Positions 22,496 to 60,893 of a DNA stretch of 64,000 nt are shown here, piece after piece (position 1 is the stretch's first letter; every line of letters begins with the position of its first letter). The stretch spans positions 21,316,537 to 21,380,536 of the forward strand of contig NC_064767.1 in assembly GCF_011397635.1 (NCBI RefSeq). Direction: 5' to 3'. The notes below the pieces were generated by a model. The model ran no database searches. It was not told where the DNA came from and worked only from the letters and a program-made list of their open reading frames with translations. Source of the DNA: Epinephelus fuscoguttatus. Its lineage: Eukaryota; Chordata; Actinopteri; Perciformes; Serranidae. The position numbers were made by a program, and so were the translations under genes.

Positions 22496-23412
22496 TCTTA
22501 AAAAGTCAAATTGGTGGCTGATTTTAAAAAAAATGGACAAAACTGGAATACTGATGTATAAAAGATAAAGTGCTTTGTTCCATAAAAATCATTTGACCTC
22601 TTCTTACCTATTCTAGATGAGAAGCAAAACGCTGTAGCACGACTACACTTTTATAAAACAATGATTTTGTTAAAACCAAAGCAATGATAAAATACCTCAT
22701 TAACTGTAAAATAAAACCAAAATGCATTGTACAACACTGTTCACCTGAAACGTAGTGAGGTTAATATAATGACATACAGTATTGTTAGAGAGCACCAATA
22801 TTGAAGTAATGTAAAAGCTCAACAGTTACAAAATTCAACAAGTAAAGAATCTGGGTAAAATAATGCCAACAGAGCAAATTATAGTACTTTTTGCTGCATG
22901 TGCATTAATCCAACCATTTGCAACAGAAATTACACAAATTCACAATATTATTATTTTTCTCATTTTTCCATATCTTCTATTTTGGGAGTGAGATTTCCCG
23001 ACAGCTTCCTCATTGTCTTAGTGACAGATTAGTTATAGCGACATTACTTTCATGCGTATACGTTTTTGAATAACTACCTTAAGTTACTAGTCGTCCACAT
23101 TCACAAAATTCAGTATAGTTTGAATCCATATCCAATATCTTCTTACTTAACTAGAGTTAAAAACATGTTGAGCCGTCTGGCACCTGTTCCACTCTTGTTG
23201 TCAATGAAGTCTCTGCAATGGTCGCTGCTGTGATATGATGTGCTTGTGAGTGTTTTATCCACATCTGCCAAGGAGGTGAACAGGCGCCATTTTGTGTGTT
23301 GTCTGTTATTGTGGGTCCTAAGGTCCCAAGGGCCTGGGGCCATCGACCTCAGCCCACCCTGAGTAGTCTCTGGGCCCCACTGGAAGGCCTTCGCGCTGGG
23401 CCCTGGGATGGG
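22496..23412 (-). other. loxl4 3' UTR and downstream flank
   Basis: This is sequence downstream of the loxl4 stop codon. On the minus strand I find no AATAAA or ATTAAA between the stop and the Tc1 element; the nearest variant is TATAAA (plus-strand TTTATA at 22660-22665). The end of the transcript is therefore not located. The first 120 bp after the stop are GC-rich. No other gene is seen. Confidence 0.5.
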
Positions 23413-50149
<26,737 letters not shown>

Positions 50150-50169
50150 CGTGACAGAGAGGAGGGGGT

Positions 50170-51285
50170 CTGCAGGTAGGCTGAAGGTTGAAACACGATA
50201 TTATTTACTTTATTCAACAACTTATTTTATTCATTTATTAAACTGAGCAGTGGAGTCATTTAACTGTGTTGTCAGTTAAGCAGTCAGTCTAAAGCCACAG
50301 GCTAATTTCACTGTAATGAGAAACATCTATCATCTCTTTAAGCTACACCCTTAAACTTCTACAACTGTGTGTAATTCCCTTTAACACAAGCAGCCAGTCT
50401 GGTTATTAAACGGACCAACGGTGACATCCTCTGGACAAAATAGTTCAGGTAGTCTCCTCAATGGCAGAATACAGCCATGAAATGAATGATGCTGCTCACA
50501 GTCACAGAAATAAAACTTGCTTTGTAGTCCCACATTTGATTTAAGTCACTGCTGCAGCATCAATTTTCGCAGTGATGCAATCCAAGCCAAAACGCATAAA
50601 ATGAATACTTTTCACTCATGTCAAACATAGGCATATAATTAAAGATACACCAGCCTCACTTTTGTATTGCAACTCACGTGAATAAACATCCCCCAGGGCT
50701 AACTAACCAGACAAAAAACACGGGGCAGGTTTTAACTGGAGGTTAACAAGTGTCACAGCCAAACAAGAACGCAGTGGTGGAGACAGACACTGAAAAGCAT
50801 TAAATCACTGCACGCCACAGAACAACACTGAGCACAAAATACACAAAATCTGTTTTTCTGACTGTGACGGTAAAATTACAAAGGGACAAACCAACAACAA
50901 ACAAACAGACTTTTCAGACTGGACTCATAAATCATAGTGGAAAAAACATCTTTTACTGTGTAAATCATCTATATCTCTTTTTACTGCTTAATTATTCAGA
51001 GTAGGAGCAAAATTAAAAACAAATATTTCCTTTAAATGTTGTAACTTTGGCAGTATAACAACCATGCTGACTTTTAAAATGTATCTAGTTATCTAGTTAA
51101 AGTAAAGAATCAAGAGATGAGAGAAGCATCTCATCCCTTAAAACACCTGTTACACTTGCACTCAGATGCTAATGTACTAAAATAAAACAGTAAATAAATA
51201 TAACTTACAAAACAAGTGGAAATAAATCAATATTCTTTACTAAGAAAAAATGTAAAAGGAGAAAGTAAGGTGAAAGTTCACTCAC
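50170..51285. other. loxl4 intron 1
   Basis: AT-rich, without repeats or open frames of note. Confidence 0.55.
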
Positions 51286-51400
51286 CTGGCAGGCAGCAAA
51301 TGTTTGCAGTGGTGGACGTCACAGGCTAGGGGAGAGTGACTGAGTGAAGGAGTGTGCCTACTAAATGCTCTCCTCAGTCAATCCTCCCTTCTGCCCTCCT
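51286..51400 (-). other. loxl4: probable non-coding exon 1 and promoter edge of loxl4
   Basis: On the minus strand, CTGCCAG is followed by a consensus donor GTGAGTGA at 51285. The coding exon 2 acceptor (CTACCTGCAG, exon from 50169) needs a 5' partner, and this is a good one 1.1 kb upstream. Further upstream (51400-51460) the minus strand is a GGGAGGGA-type purine run with a weak GATATAGG. The start of transcription is not fixed, so 51400 is approximate. Confidence 0.55.
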
Positions 51401-53431
51401 TCTCCCTATATCCCTCCCTCCCTCCCTCCTCCTGCTCTCTCTTTCCCTCTTGGTATCTTTCTCCCATATAGAAGTCAGTCAGATGCTCAAACGCAAAGCT
51501 GATTTATTGGATTGTAACCGAATTGTCTGCATATGAAATCTAAAAACATCAAAGTAGTGATGATGACAATTTGTCATTTTAACTTATTCTGTCTTTGCTG
51601 ACATTTATGTGAGTGTGGGTGAATGCTTGAGATCAAAGACGTTCCAGACAGATAAAAAATCTGATGGTGAATATTTCAGAAATGTATCTCAAGCAGCAAC
51701 GCCTGTTTCACAATGGGTTATTTTGTAAACTCATTTTCATAATCAAATCAAGTGTTTCTCTCTGATTGGGCCTCTTCACTTTGACCCTCCCTGATAGGCT
51801 GAGGAAGCTTTACACAATTGCACGAGCAGAGCGTTACAAAACCTTTGGGTGTACGTGTGTGTAAATGTAACCAACAGGAAGGACTCTGGTTCCAGAATAG
51901 TTTCAAACATCAAGCCCCAAGTGTCTCAAAGAAGCTCCCTATACCACAGGGTAGATATTTCCTTGTTGAGATGGCCGCAAACCACCGGCTCTAAAATAGG
52001 CCTAGCCTCACCGTAGCCGTGGTGCACGTGACTGATGAGAATATGCCATACCACCCCTGCCCAGGAGTGTGTTACTATAGTCTAACCTATCATCATGGCA
52101 GAGAGAGCATAAGGATTTGACTCATGAGTGTAGATCCAGATCATAAAACTGAAGGGAAAAGTCCTGCCAGGGTCACTTCAGTGCTCGGGTCCAATTCAGG
52201 CTCCCTCCATATCCAGACGAAGGCCTTTCTGCATGTTTGACACTTGTTTATTTATTTTTTGAGTCATTTTGGGAGGATTTGGGATGAATTTAGCCACATG
52301 GAAATTTTGGGCCTCGGGCTGTTGTGTTGATAAACTGTATTCCAGGTTTTAAGTAAACCTCAGCGGGCACCTTTTTCAGGAACCAAAGTTTATTCATAGA
52401 CATGAAGAATTACAATCATGACAGGGGAGGTAGGAACTGAAACATCAACCAAGACCGTAAAAAACACTTCCTCATATGCAGAGCACCAACAGGGTGAAAA
52501 AAAAATCATACGTTACATTATGTGTGCATTTGTGTGCGCACGTGTAAACTTTGAAGCTGTAATTGAGATGTTTGTGTGTGCAAGTGATGGTGTGACTGGG
52601 TGGCAGGATGGTGGTCCCTCCCTGGCTGGTAAACCTAGAACAGGAAGAGCAGACCCCCTATTAGCAGGGCCAAATCAGAGGGATCTCCAAGGCCGGCAGG
52701 GAAAGGAAAGAGAGATGTAAAAGAAAAAAACAGAAAGGAAAAGGAGGGTGTTCAGGTTAAAAATATAAGTATTGCTGTGTTTAACATTCTTCTATTATAA
52801 CTTGTGCGGCACTGTTGCATATCAGACTAATTAAACTAGACCAGACAGGTGTCCCTGCCTGTGTGCCAGTACTTAACAGCTCAGTGGGTGTGTGTATGTG
52901 CCAGTGAGAGTGCATTACAGGGCTCTCGGAGGGCTCACAGGGTAAGAGTATCTGAGCGAAGCAGCTCTCTGTGGCAGAACGCTCTCTCTCTCTCCCTCCA
53001 CCTCTCTAATTACGCCGACCGAGCCGGCTCTGCCCTTACCCACAATCTGTGGAGGCATGAAATAAATACATGCTCTCCAACAATAAACAAGTGCCTTTTC
53101 AAACGACACCACCTCCTCATGCTCACCCCCACTGCCGTCTCTCTAGGCTTTCATAATGCTTTTACTGCGAGCATGTAGGCACATACTGGATGGAGGATAT
53201 GCTGTGCAGGTTATAGTGCAGAGAGCTGTACATAGATTTCATTAGATCTTGTGTCAAAGGCCATCTTTGCCATAATCGTAAGGTGTGCAAAAATTTGTCT
53301 ATGAGGTAAAATTTTTTAGAAAATTGGACTTAAATTTAGTGTTAGCATGCTAGCCCCCATTTAAATCTGATAAGGGCTAAAAAATCCTTAGCAGTTATAG
53401 TTTTCCCTTTTTAAAGCGCATATATGCAATT
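51401..53431. other. intergenic region upstream of loxl4
   Basis: Contains a pyrimidine-rich block (51385-51470) just upstream of the proposed loxl4 exon 1. Further on there are only chance frames. Promoter and enhancer elements of loxl4 are expected here but none can be named. Confidence 0.45.
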
Positions 53432-54572
53432 TTAAAGGACTGCACTTTTACAGAGTCAAGGGAATTTAATTCAAAATAAAAAAAAATAAAATAAAATCAA
53501 AGCTGCAGAGGCCTCCATATCCTGATTTTAGCCCCCTCTTATGAATCAAGCTCCAGAAACACGCTATAATGCAACTCATTTCAATGCAATATTTCATTAC
53601 ACCACCTACGGATCTCTACGGTTAACCATTAATCAGTTAACTGCCAAGATTATTTTTGACCTGTTACTCATGTTGGTCAATAGATTAATTTTACTACTGA
53701 GTTTACTACACTGTGCATCACCCGGCTCTGGTGGGAGGTAGCAAGCAGCAGTGCTCATTTGGCAATAGCTGCCAGTAACACTGTCCCAACCCAACAATGT
53801 GCTGTGGAAACATGGCGGCCACCCTCCGGTCTCCCTGAGCTCAATTTTGAGTCCTTAACCCCCTTTCTATGTCATCACTGTTGGCTCTGTTAGCACCATT
53901 CGCTCTCTTAGCATGGTGCTAACATAGGTAGCACTATTAAATTAGTTTTGCAGCTCAAAATGAAGCCGCTTATTCAGGAAGAGACTGGGGAGTGGCCACC
54001 ATGTTTCCACAGCACCAGCGTCACCATTACCAGCAATAATTACGAATAAGTGGCACTGCTCATGAGCCCCCCCCCAATTCGAGTTGTGTACAGTGCAGTA
54101 CAGAGTGGTCGAGGCTAGCTAACCAGTGGAGGCCAGAGGGTGGGCAGTGAGCACTCAGTTTCCACATGTCAACACAGCTTAGTGGCTGTCTATAAGCAAA
54201 GCCAACTTAAAATAAAACATAAGGCAAGACATTTACAATACAAACCAATAAAGCACCACTTCTAAATGGAAAACAGTAGGCTAAACACTTTAAAATGTGA
54301 AGCTAAAGTTCACTGAGTTAATGGAGCACTGAACTGAAAGGAAAGGCCTCTTGTATTTCCTGTCATTTTGCATGTTTGTCTTAAACATTAACCAATAAGT
54401 TAAGTTGTAGGTGCTGGGCTATTGTATGCACAATTAACCAAAACTGACACCCCTAACACCGCCTCTGCCTCCTGTGTAGAGGCACACTTCTTTCAAACCC
54501 TACACCTCTCGTCTGTAACGCAGGCTTTCTTTGACTAACTGTCATGTGAAAATCTGTGGAGTGCCCCTTTAA
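53432..54572. mobile_element. probable MITE with partly palindromic centre
   Basis: The right end, inverted, reads TTAAAGGGGCACTCCACAGA, a common fish MITE end; the left end TTAAAGGACTGCACTTTTAC is a diverged partner. Near the middle, TGCTGTGGAAACATGGCGGC (53802-) and its reverse complement (53994-54016) match at 22 of 23 bases. No coding capacity. Confidence 0.5.
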
Positions 54573-57009
54573 TTTTGCAGCATCGTGCACTCTTACACTC
54601 GCATGGACTTCACATGCATTCACAGGTGGCAGCAGGCTTCAGTGACTCTCTATTCAAGATGTCACTTGTGGGATAATGGTCGCTTTTCCCACAAGTTCTC
54701 AGCAGTGTTAGTCATGTCTCCATCTCCCACTGGTCTGGGTGGTTACAGATTCCCTAATGCATCTTTCATGCTGGCCACACAAGTGTCTTTACTAGTGATG
54801 ACAGGGTTACCATATTCCCCCCACACTACCCAGACCTGCTTTGATTTACTTCTTCGGGGTTGTGAGCATCAGGAATGACTTAGAGAAACGTTGCGGTTCC
54901 TAGAGATCAAAAAAAGATGAATGTCTATGCATTGCATAGGCTGATTAAGTTGGTGACATAGTTCAGTGCAAACCTTTTATGTGCAACATTGCCGCCTTGT
55001 GGAAGGCAGGAACAACACACATTGCCAGAAAATTATTAGCAGAATAACTGCATTCATCTGACATTTCTTCCCCAGTTTGTGTATTACCCATGCAGAGACT
55101 CAGAAATAGGTGGTTCAAATACATTTATTAAATATAAAAGACTCTTTTTTGCAGTGCAGTAACGATAATACAAAATATTTGGAAGATTAACAGGATTGCA
55201 GTGCTCTGGTTATCAAAGTGTACATCATAATTAAAAATGCATTTTCCTGAAATAGTTTGAAACAAAGTAAAAAAAAAAAAATTAAAAAAAAATACTAAAA
55301 ACATACCAAATAGCAAAAATTAAAACCAGGGAAATCTTTTGTCCAAGTTTGAAATATCCACAAGATGACATCAAAGTATGCCATGGTATCATCCAAAGCA
55401 TTTTATTAGTCTGCAAAACTAAATGCACTGTGCAACCATAATTAACAGCACCAGTCACAGAAGAAACGACCAAGTTTGTTTAATCAACATGTGCAGTCAT
55501 CTTACGGTTTGGTGTCCAATTCCTTTTTCACAAGTTTTAGCCACAAGACAGAAAGTAAATACGAGAAAAGCAGAAGTGCAGCATGTGACCGTGTTTGCAC
55601 CCAAAGGTTCTTTATAATGCTTGCCTCTTAAAGCCAGAAAGAAACAGAAGAGGGAACTTAGAGAAATACTACAAGACCAGTAAATGGGAAGCTGTAATCA
55701 GCTCTCAAGTTCTGTTGTAAAAAAGAGAAATAGAAAAAAATCAGTATAAATAGGAAAATAAATACTCTCACAATGCTGTGCGTAGTTTACTAGTGAATGT
55801 AGTGTGGACTTAAACCAGGTGTGGTAGCTGTAATTGTTATCTAGTGGATAATACAGAAACATGCTAATGGGTTTTAAATGCTGTCTAGTGTTGAAAGTCA
55901 TGAAAGAACAAGGCTGTGTTCAGTGCAGAGCCGTCAGATGAAGCAGTCTTTGGTTCGCTGAAATACTGAAATGGACGCCCTAAGGTCAAAAACACTGCTT
56001 TTAAAGATTTAAAATCTCTGTGAGTGGATTATGTTTCACATGTGGCCATGAATGTGTGCACATGACTGAACATGATGTTTTGTAAGGCACTGTCCTGTAC
56101 AATCTAAGTGTTTATCAATGACATCACCATGGCACACACATTAACGACCTATGCTACTTCTGCCAGAAGTGCTGGGTGTGTGTGCGTGTGCGTGTGTGTT
56201 GGACACAGAGCTAACAATCAAGTCGGCACTTTTCTTTTGCATAGACATAAAGCACTGTGATGTGTACTATGCAAAGGTGTATCTAATGCTGAGATAAAAA
56301 CGTCTAAGGGTTATTCATTTGCACTGGGCACAGACCAGAGGCTCAACTAGCTCTCCTGTAGTCCCCAAAAAAGCAAGTCTGGAGAATGAAAAACTTCACA
56401 CCTGACATTTCATGCAATCCAATTAAACAAAACCAAAAACTATGGCCTACAGTTGAGTTGAAATAATACCTCTCTGATACAGTATCACTAAAAAATGAAC
56501 ACTACAGCCTTCATAAAGGTATTTATTCTTCTGGATTGCATAAAACTGTCAGGTGTTTCTATTAATTCTTCCACGCCCTACCATAACTTGTCATGACAAC
56601 TGAATGCAATGTGTGTATTTACTCTTTTAACAACAGGGCAGCCATCAGATAGCGTGAAATACACCTAATCCAGGCATTAACAGATACAATCTGAAATCCC
56701 TCGAGCCAAATTTGGGGGTTCTTATTTGTATTTACCCATTGATGATGATCGTAACTAAGGTTACATAGCACAGTATAAAGGCACCTCTCTGGGTCTCTGT
56801 AGCTTATTGGCTAAAAGAAACCTCTTCTGCATAGGGGAGGTACTGAAATGTCAAGTGTATCTGTTGGCAAGTCTTTGGTTTCGTGGACAATGCGCTGATA
56901 CTGGAAAAGGAACAAAGAGAGGGAAACGGAGCCCCAGACTAAACCGCAGACTGATGTCAACAGCTGTGGGCTATGGATTAAAAAAAATCAGGTTCACAAA
57001 CTGCAAGTT
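54573..57009 (-). other. gap between genes, probably including a long 3' UTR of the ttc31-like gene
   Basis: There is no supported gene. On the minus strand AATAAA signals occur at 56522-56527, 55402-55407 and 55124-55129, the first about 1.7 kb past the stop codon, so a long 3' UTR is possible. A poly(A) rich stretch lies at 55269-55295. The true transcript end is not determined. Confidence 0.4.
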
Positions 57010-57598
57010 AAGAGAATACTTCACCCGCAAAATGACCATTTGTATAGCGATTACTCACTGTGTGTTACCTTGAATATTAAGATAACTTTTCCTCCATCCT
57101 TCCACGATGAATGGAAAATCATCAGGGACCACGTTTAACAACAGCAAACTGTATCAAAATATCAGTTCACATGCTGTCACAAGACTTATGCAGTATAATC
57201 CAAGTCTCATTTATCCAGTCGTATGCTCATTTGTGTATATGCTCAAAATCACTGTTTTTGTCAGTGGAGTCTGGCTTTGATGAGAGCATAGATAGAGTTT
57301 CACTTTGAGCTCAGTTCCCCATCGGAAAGTGCCCTCTGTTTGGTAAGTACTGAGCAGACAACTGGATAAATGAGAATTGGATTATGCTGCACTAGTTATG
57401 TAAGAGTTCATAAACAGATGTTTTGATACAGAGATGACAGATGTGTTGTGTTTCGTTAGACGCGGTCCCCATGTGGTCTTCAAATACTGTGGACGCATGC
57501 GAGTAAAGCAAAGTCTTCTTCTCGAGTTCAAGGTAACATGCCATGAGCAGCTGATACACCAACGGTCATTTTGGGAGTGAAGCATTTCTTTAAAGTGT
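57010..57598. mobile_element. fold-back MITE, second copy of the ACTTCACCC family
   Basis: The left end GAGAATACTTCACCCGCAAA and the inverted right end AAAGAAATGCTTCACTCCCA match; arms of about 230 bp share AAAATGACC, GTATCAAAA and TATAATCCAA..CTCATTTATCCAGT. The centre has TCAGTGGAGTCTGGCTTTGA, shared with the element at 26340. Confidence 0.7.
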
Positions 57599-57612
57599 TT
57601 GCTGAGTACTTG

Positions 57613-57736
57613 TACTTTAAAAATAGGGAGGAACATTTGATTTGTGATGTTTCTAAAGAAGGAAGGTCCCCAGGTTCATCACCGAAGAACCTTGGCCTGA
57701 AAAATCCAGAGTCCTTTCATTACTGCTGGGCATGAC
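57613..57736. repeat. block repeated in a ttc31-like intron
   Basis: Shares GGAAGGTCCCCAG, GAACCTTGGCCTGAAAAATC and flanking ACTTTAAAAATAG with 61808-61920, at roughly 75-80% by eye. The family is not recognised. Confidence 0.65.
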
Positions 57737-58195
57737 AGAGCCATTACTTTTTTCCATTGTGGGCCAAAGCAGTTTCACTTCCTCCTTATGTTGTATGCCT
57801 GTGAGGTTAGGTTGTACTGTATCCCTTAGAGCTGGAATAGGTCACCATGTGCCACGACGGGCTGCGAATGTGAAGGTTTTCATTAGAAACAAAGGCTACA
57901 CCAGGTCATTCTGTTGCTCCTGTCTGGTTAACATTGTACCATCGAGCAATATCATTGAGTACAGTCTTTAGTTGAAATAACAACCGTCACACTCCCAGTC
58001 CTTTGTGACACATGTGTGACCATCCCTGCCTTCGAGCCTTTGAGCGCTGGCTCTGATCCTTTGACTATACTGGTCCATTCTGCTACAGTGAATATTTTAA
58101 GCCCAGAGAACCTGGTCCAGTAAGTACCAGCTCCTGTGGCTCAGTCTGTGCATCACGGTTTCCCGCACACTACTGAGGCAGAGAGTAAACTGAGT

Positions 58196-58331
58196 TCAAG
58201 GCTGCCAGGGCTTCCTGTCCTTGCCTTTCTGATCAGGAATGTGTTTGTAGCGACATTTGTCCCCAAAATGGCAGCCGGTGGTTCTCCAGAAGTAACACTC
58301 GTCTCCGTTCACTGGGCCACGTCGTCGAGGT
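58196..58331 (-). CDS. ttc31-like exon o: CCCH zinc finger and stop
   Basis: PRRRGPVNGDECYFWRTTGC then HFGDKCRYKHIP, a CCCH finger, and a short basic tail to WQP and TGA at 58198-58196; acceptor TCTGCCCAG. Confidence 0.9.
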
Positions 58332-60861
58332 CTGGGCAGAGAGGAAAATGACATAGAGACAAAAGACACAAACAAAGAACTTTAATTATAAAAGCGGTTC
58401 AAACTGTAGTCTTATTGTGTGATTTCAGTTACTGAGAAAGCTGACGTCTTACCCAGCAGCTGCGCCTGCCTGCTGCGTGACAGGGAGACAGGTCTTAAGT
58501 GGAATGGGAAGGACCCTCTGAGTGCGACGGTCAGGATAGCGCACCACTAAACGTGTGTTCTCAATACAATAACCCTGTGAGAAGAAGCACATAGCAACTT
58601 TTAGTCCATAACTACCTTTAAAGACAGGTTTAAAGAACAAGATTGAAAGAGAGCAACCAAATAGGTGCTCACATTTAGTTTCTCCATGGCACGGGCTGCC
58701 ATGTTTGCATTCTTGAAGTTGACAAAGGCACAGAATCTCTCATGCAGAACACGGATACTCTCGATCTCACCATACCTACAATGCAAAGCAAACAACAGAC
58801 AAGTCAATAGCCACCTAGGTTATATATTAAATGGATGTGTTTCTGTTTAAAAAGGTCCACTCTCAAGTGTTTGCTCAAATGTCTTTCAACTGATTAAATA
58901 AGGAATAAGACGTTGTACTTATATAAAGTGATTCCAAGTCATGAATTAGGTTAGTATCAAATACTGTACTGAACTATGGTCATACATTTTAAAAAGGTCC
59001 CATAGGTGTTTCTCAGTTAGCTCAGTGGTCACATTTCCCACCCACAGAGATGGGCAAGGGCTTCTGAAAGAAAGACAACGAGAAGGAATGTTACTGACAT
59101 TAATAAAACCACAGGTCAGATACATGATTTGTTGAAACTTGAAGGTGTTACAACCTCTAAAAGGAAAAACTGACCCCTAGCTTTGATTAGACGAAAACTG
59201 TCACCTACCCTGGCTGCACAACGGATGAGTCTTGGCTGCCAGCTGCAAAACAAAAAGAGCTTCATCAATAGAAGAAATGCCTGCAGGGTTTTAACATGTA
59301 GAAAATGCAGCTCCTTTCTATAAAACATGTGCATGTGATCTTACCCCTGGCAGCATCAGAACAAGATGCCAGAACAGCCTGTACAGTTGTAAATTTCTCC
59401 AGCAGTAGGACACTTTGCACTTCTTCAACACCAAGCTCCTGAGGATAGGATAGAACAAAGTGAATAACCAATCATGAAAATATAATGAAAGGAATTCAGT
59501 TTTAAATGAAGGTGACTATTTCAATCAAGAAGAAAATGTTGCTTCTAAAGAGGAAATCTCAGAGGAAGCTCTAGTTATTTTCACTCATAGCTACCAAGCT
59601 TACAGGAAACACTTTTACTGACGTGTTTGCAGGTGCATTTACCATTAACTGCAGCACTTTGCAATTAAAAAGGTCATTGACGGCCTCCTCACAGTCTTTG
59701 TCGAGTTTCAGCACCTGCTCCATGGCCTTCTCCGCCTCACTGTACCGCTGAACACAAAGACCAACAGAAAATTAGTAAAGACAGTAATCTTAGTAAGCTG
59801 GTAATCTTATCACACTATGGCACATTTTTTCTTCATTGAGACAAATAAAGTATAACAACATTCAACATGATGCACACATACATATCTGGGGGTCACATAA
59901 CCATGTCTAAACCTCCCTCTGGCCACCAAACTAGACTCACTATGTTATTCCCCCATATAAATACCATAACATATACACATCTACGATACATTAACACACC
60001 CCTACACATCCACACAAATGAAGTAATACATAAACTATGCCAGCACGTGCTGACACACTCATACACGTGCATTAGATCAGAGTATGTGCAGCACATGCTT
60101 CTTTACTTACATGCTACGCCCAAGCACCCACCTTCATGCCCATGAGAGCACTGCCCTTGCGGAAGTGTCCTTTGGGCCAGTCTGGGGCCATCTGAATGGA
60201 GCGTTCAGCATCGGCCAGGGCCTGAGGGTACTGCTCCAAACAGTAATAGCAATACGAACGATTCCCAAAGAACCTGCGGGACGTAATTTAATGTTAAAGG
60301 AACATTATCTAAAATGTACATACTCCCTTTGTGACAAACTAGCCATGAACACAAACGGTATACCTATAATCCTTTGGATCACATCTGATGGCTTCTGTAA
60401 ACATGCTGACAGCTTGTGCGTACTGCCCCTCTTGCACCAGCTTTATGCCTTTTTCTGCAAGAAAAGGAAAAAATGCTTGTAAATTATTCTCTGGTGAGTC
60501 AGCGGCCCGAGACCTCGACTGACCGCAGCGCTGCATGCTGACATGCTTGCACAAAGGAATGTGTAATCAATAATTTCCTTGACGGTTTTGTATCTTTTCC
60601 AATGAATAACCTATCAAAAGGTTGGTTGTGTACCCTGCTATGCAGAAACAATGCCTTACCTGTCAGTGACGCACTTTTCTTGGTCATGGTGTCAGTTCCA
60701 TTTGTCTGTAAGAAAAATATTTTAATATGTTCATGTTCACAGTTGTGGAAATTTACCTAATAAGTTCTGAATGTTCAACAGGAATGGCTCTGATTTGATT
60801 TGCCTTTTCAAATCAGATGCATAAAACAGGCTTACATACATTTACTTATCTAGAATGAACA

Positions 60862-60893
<32 letters not shown>

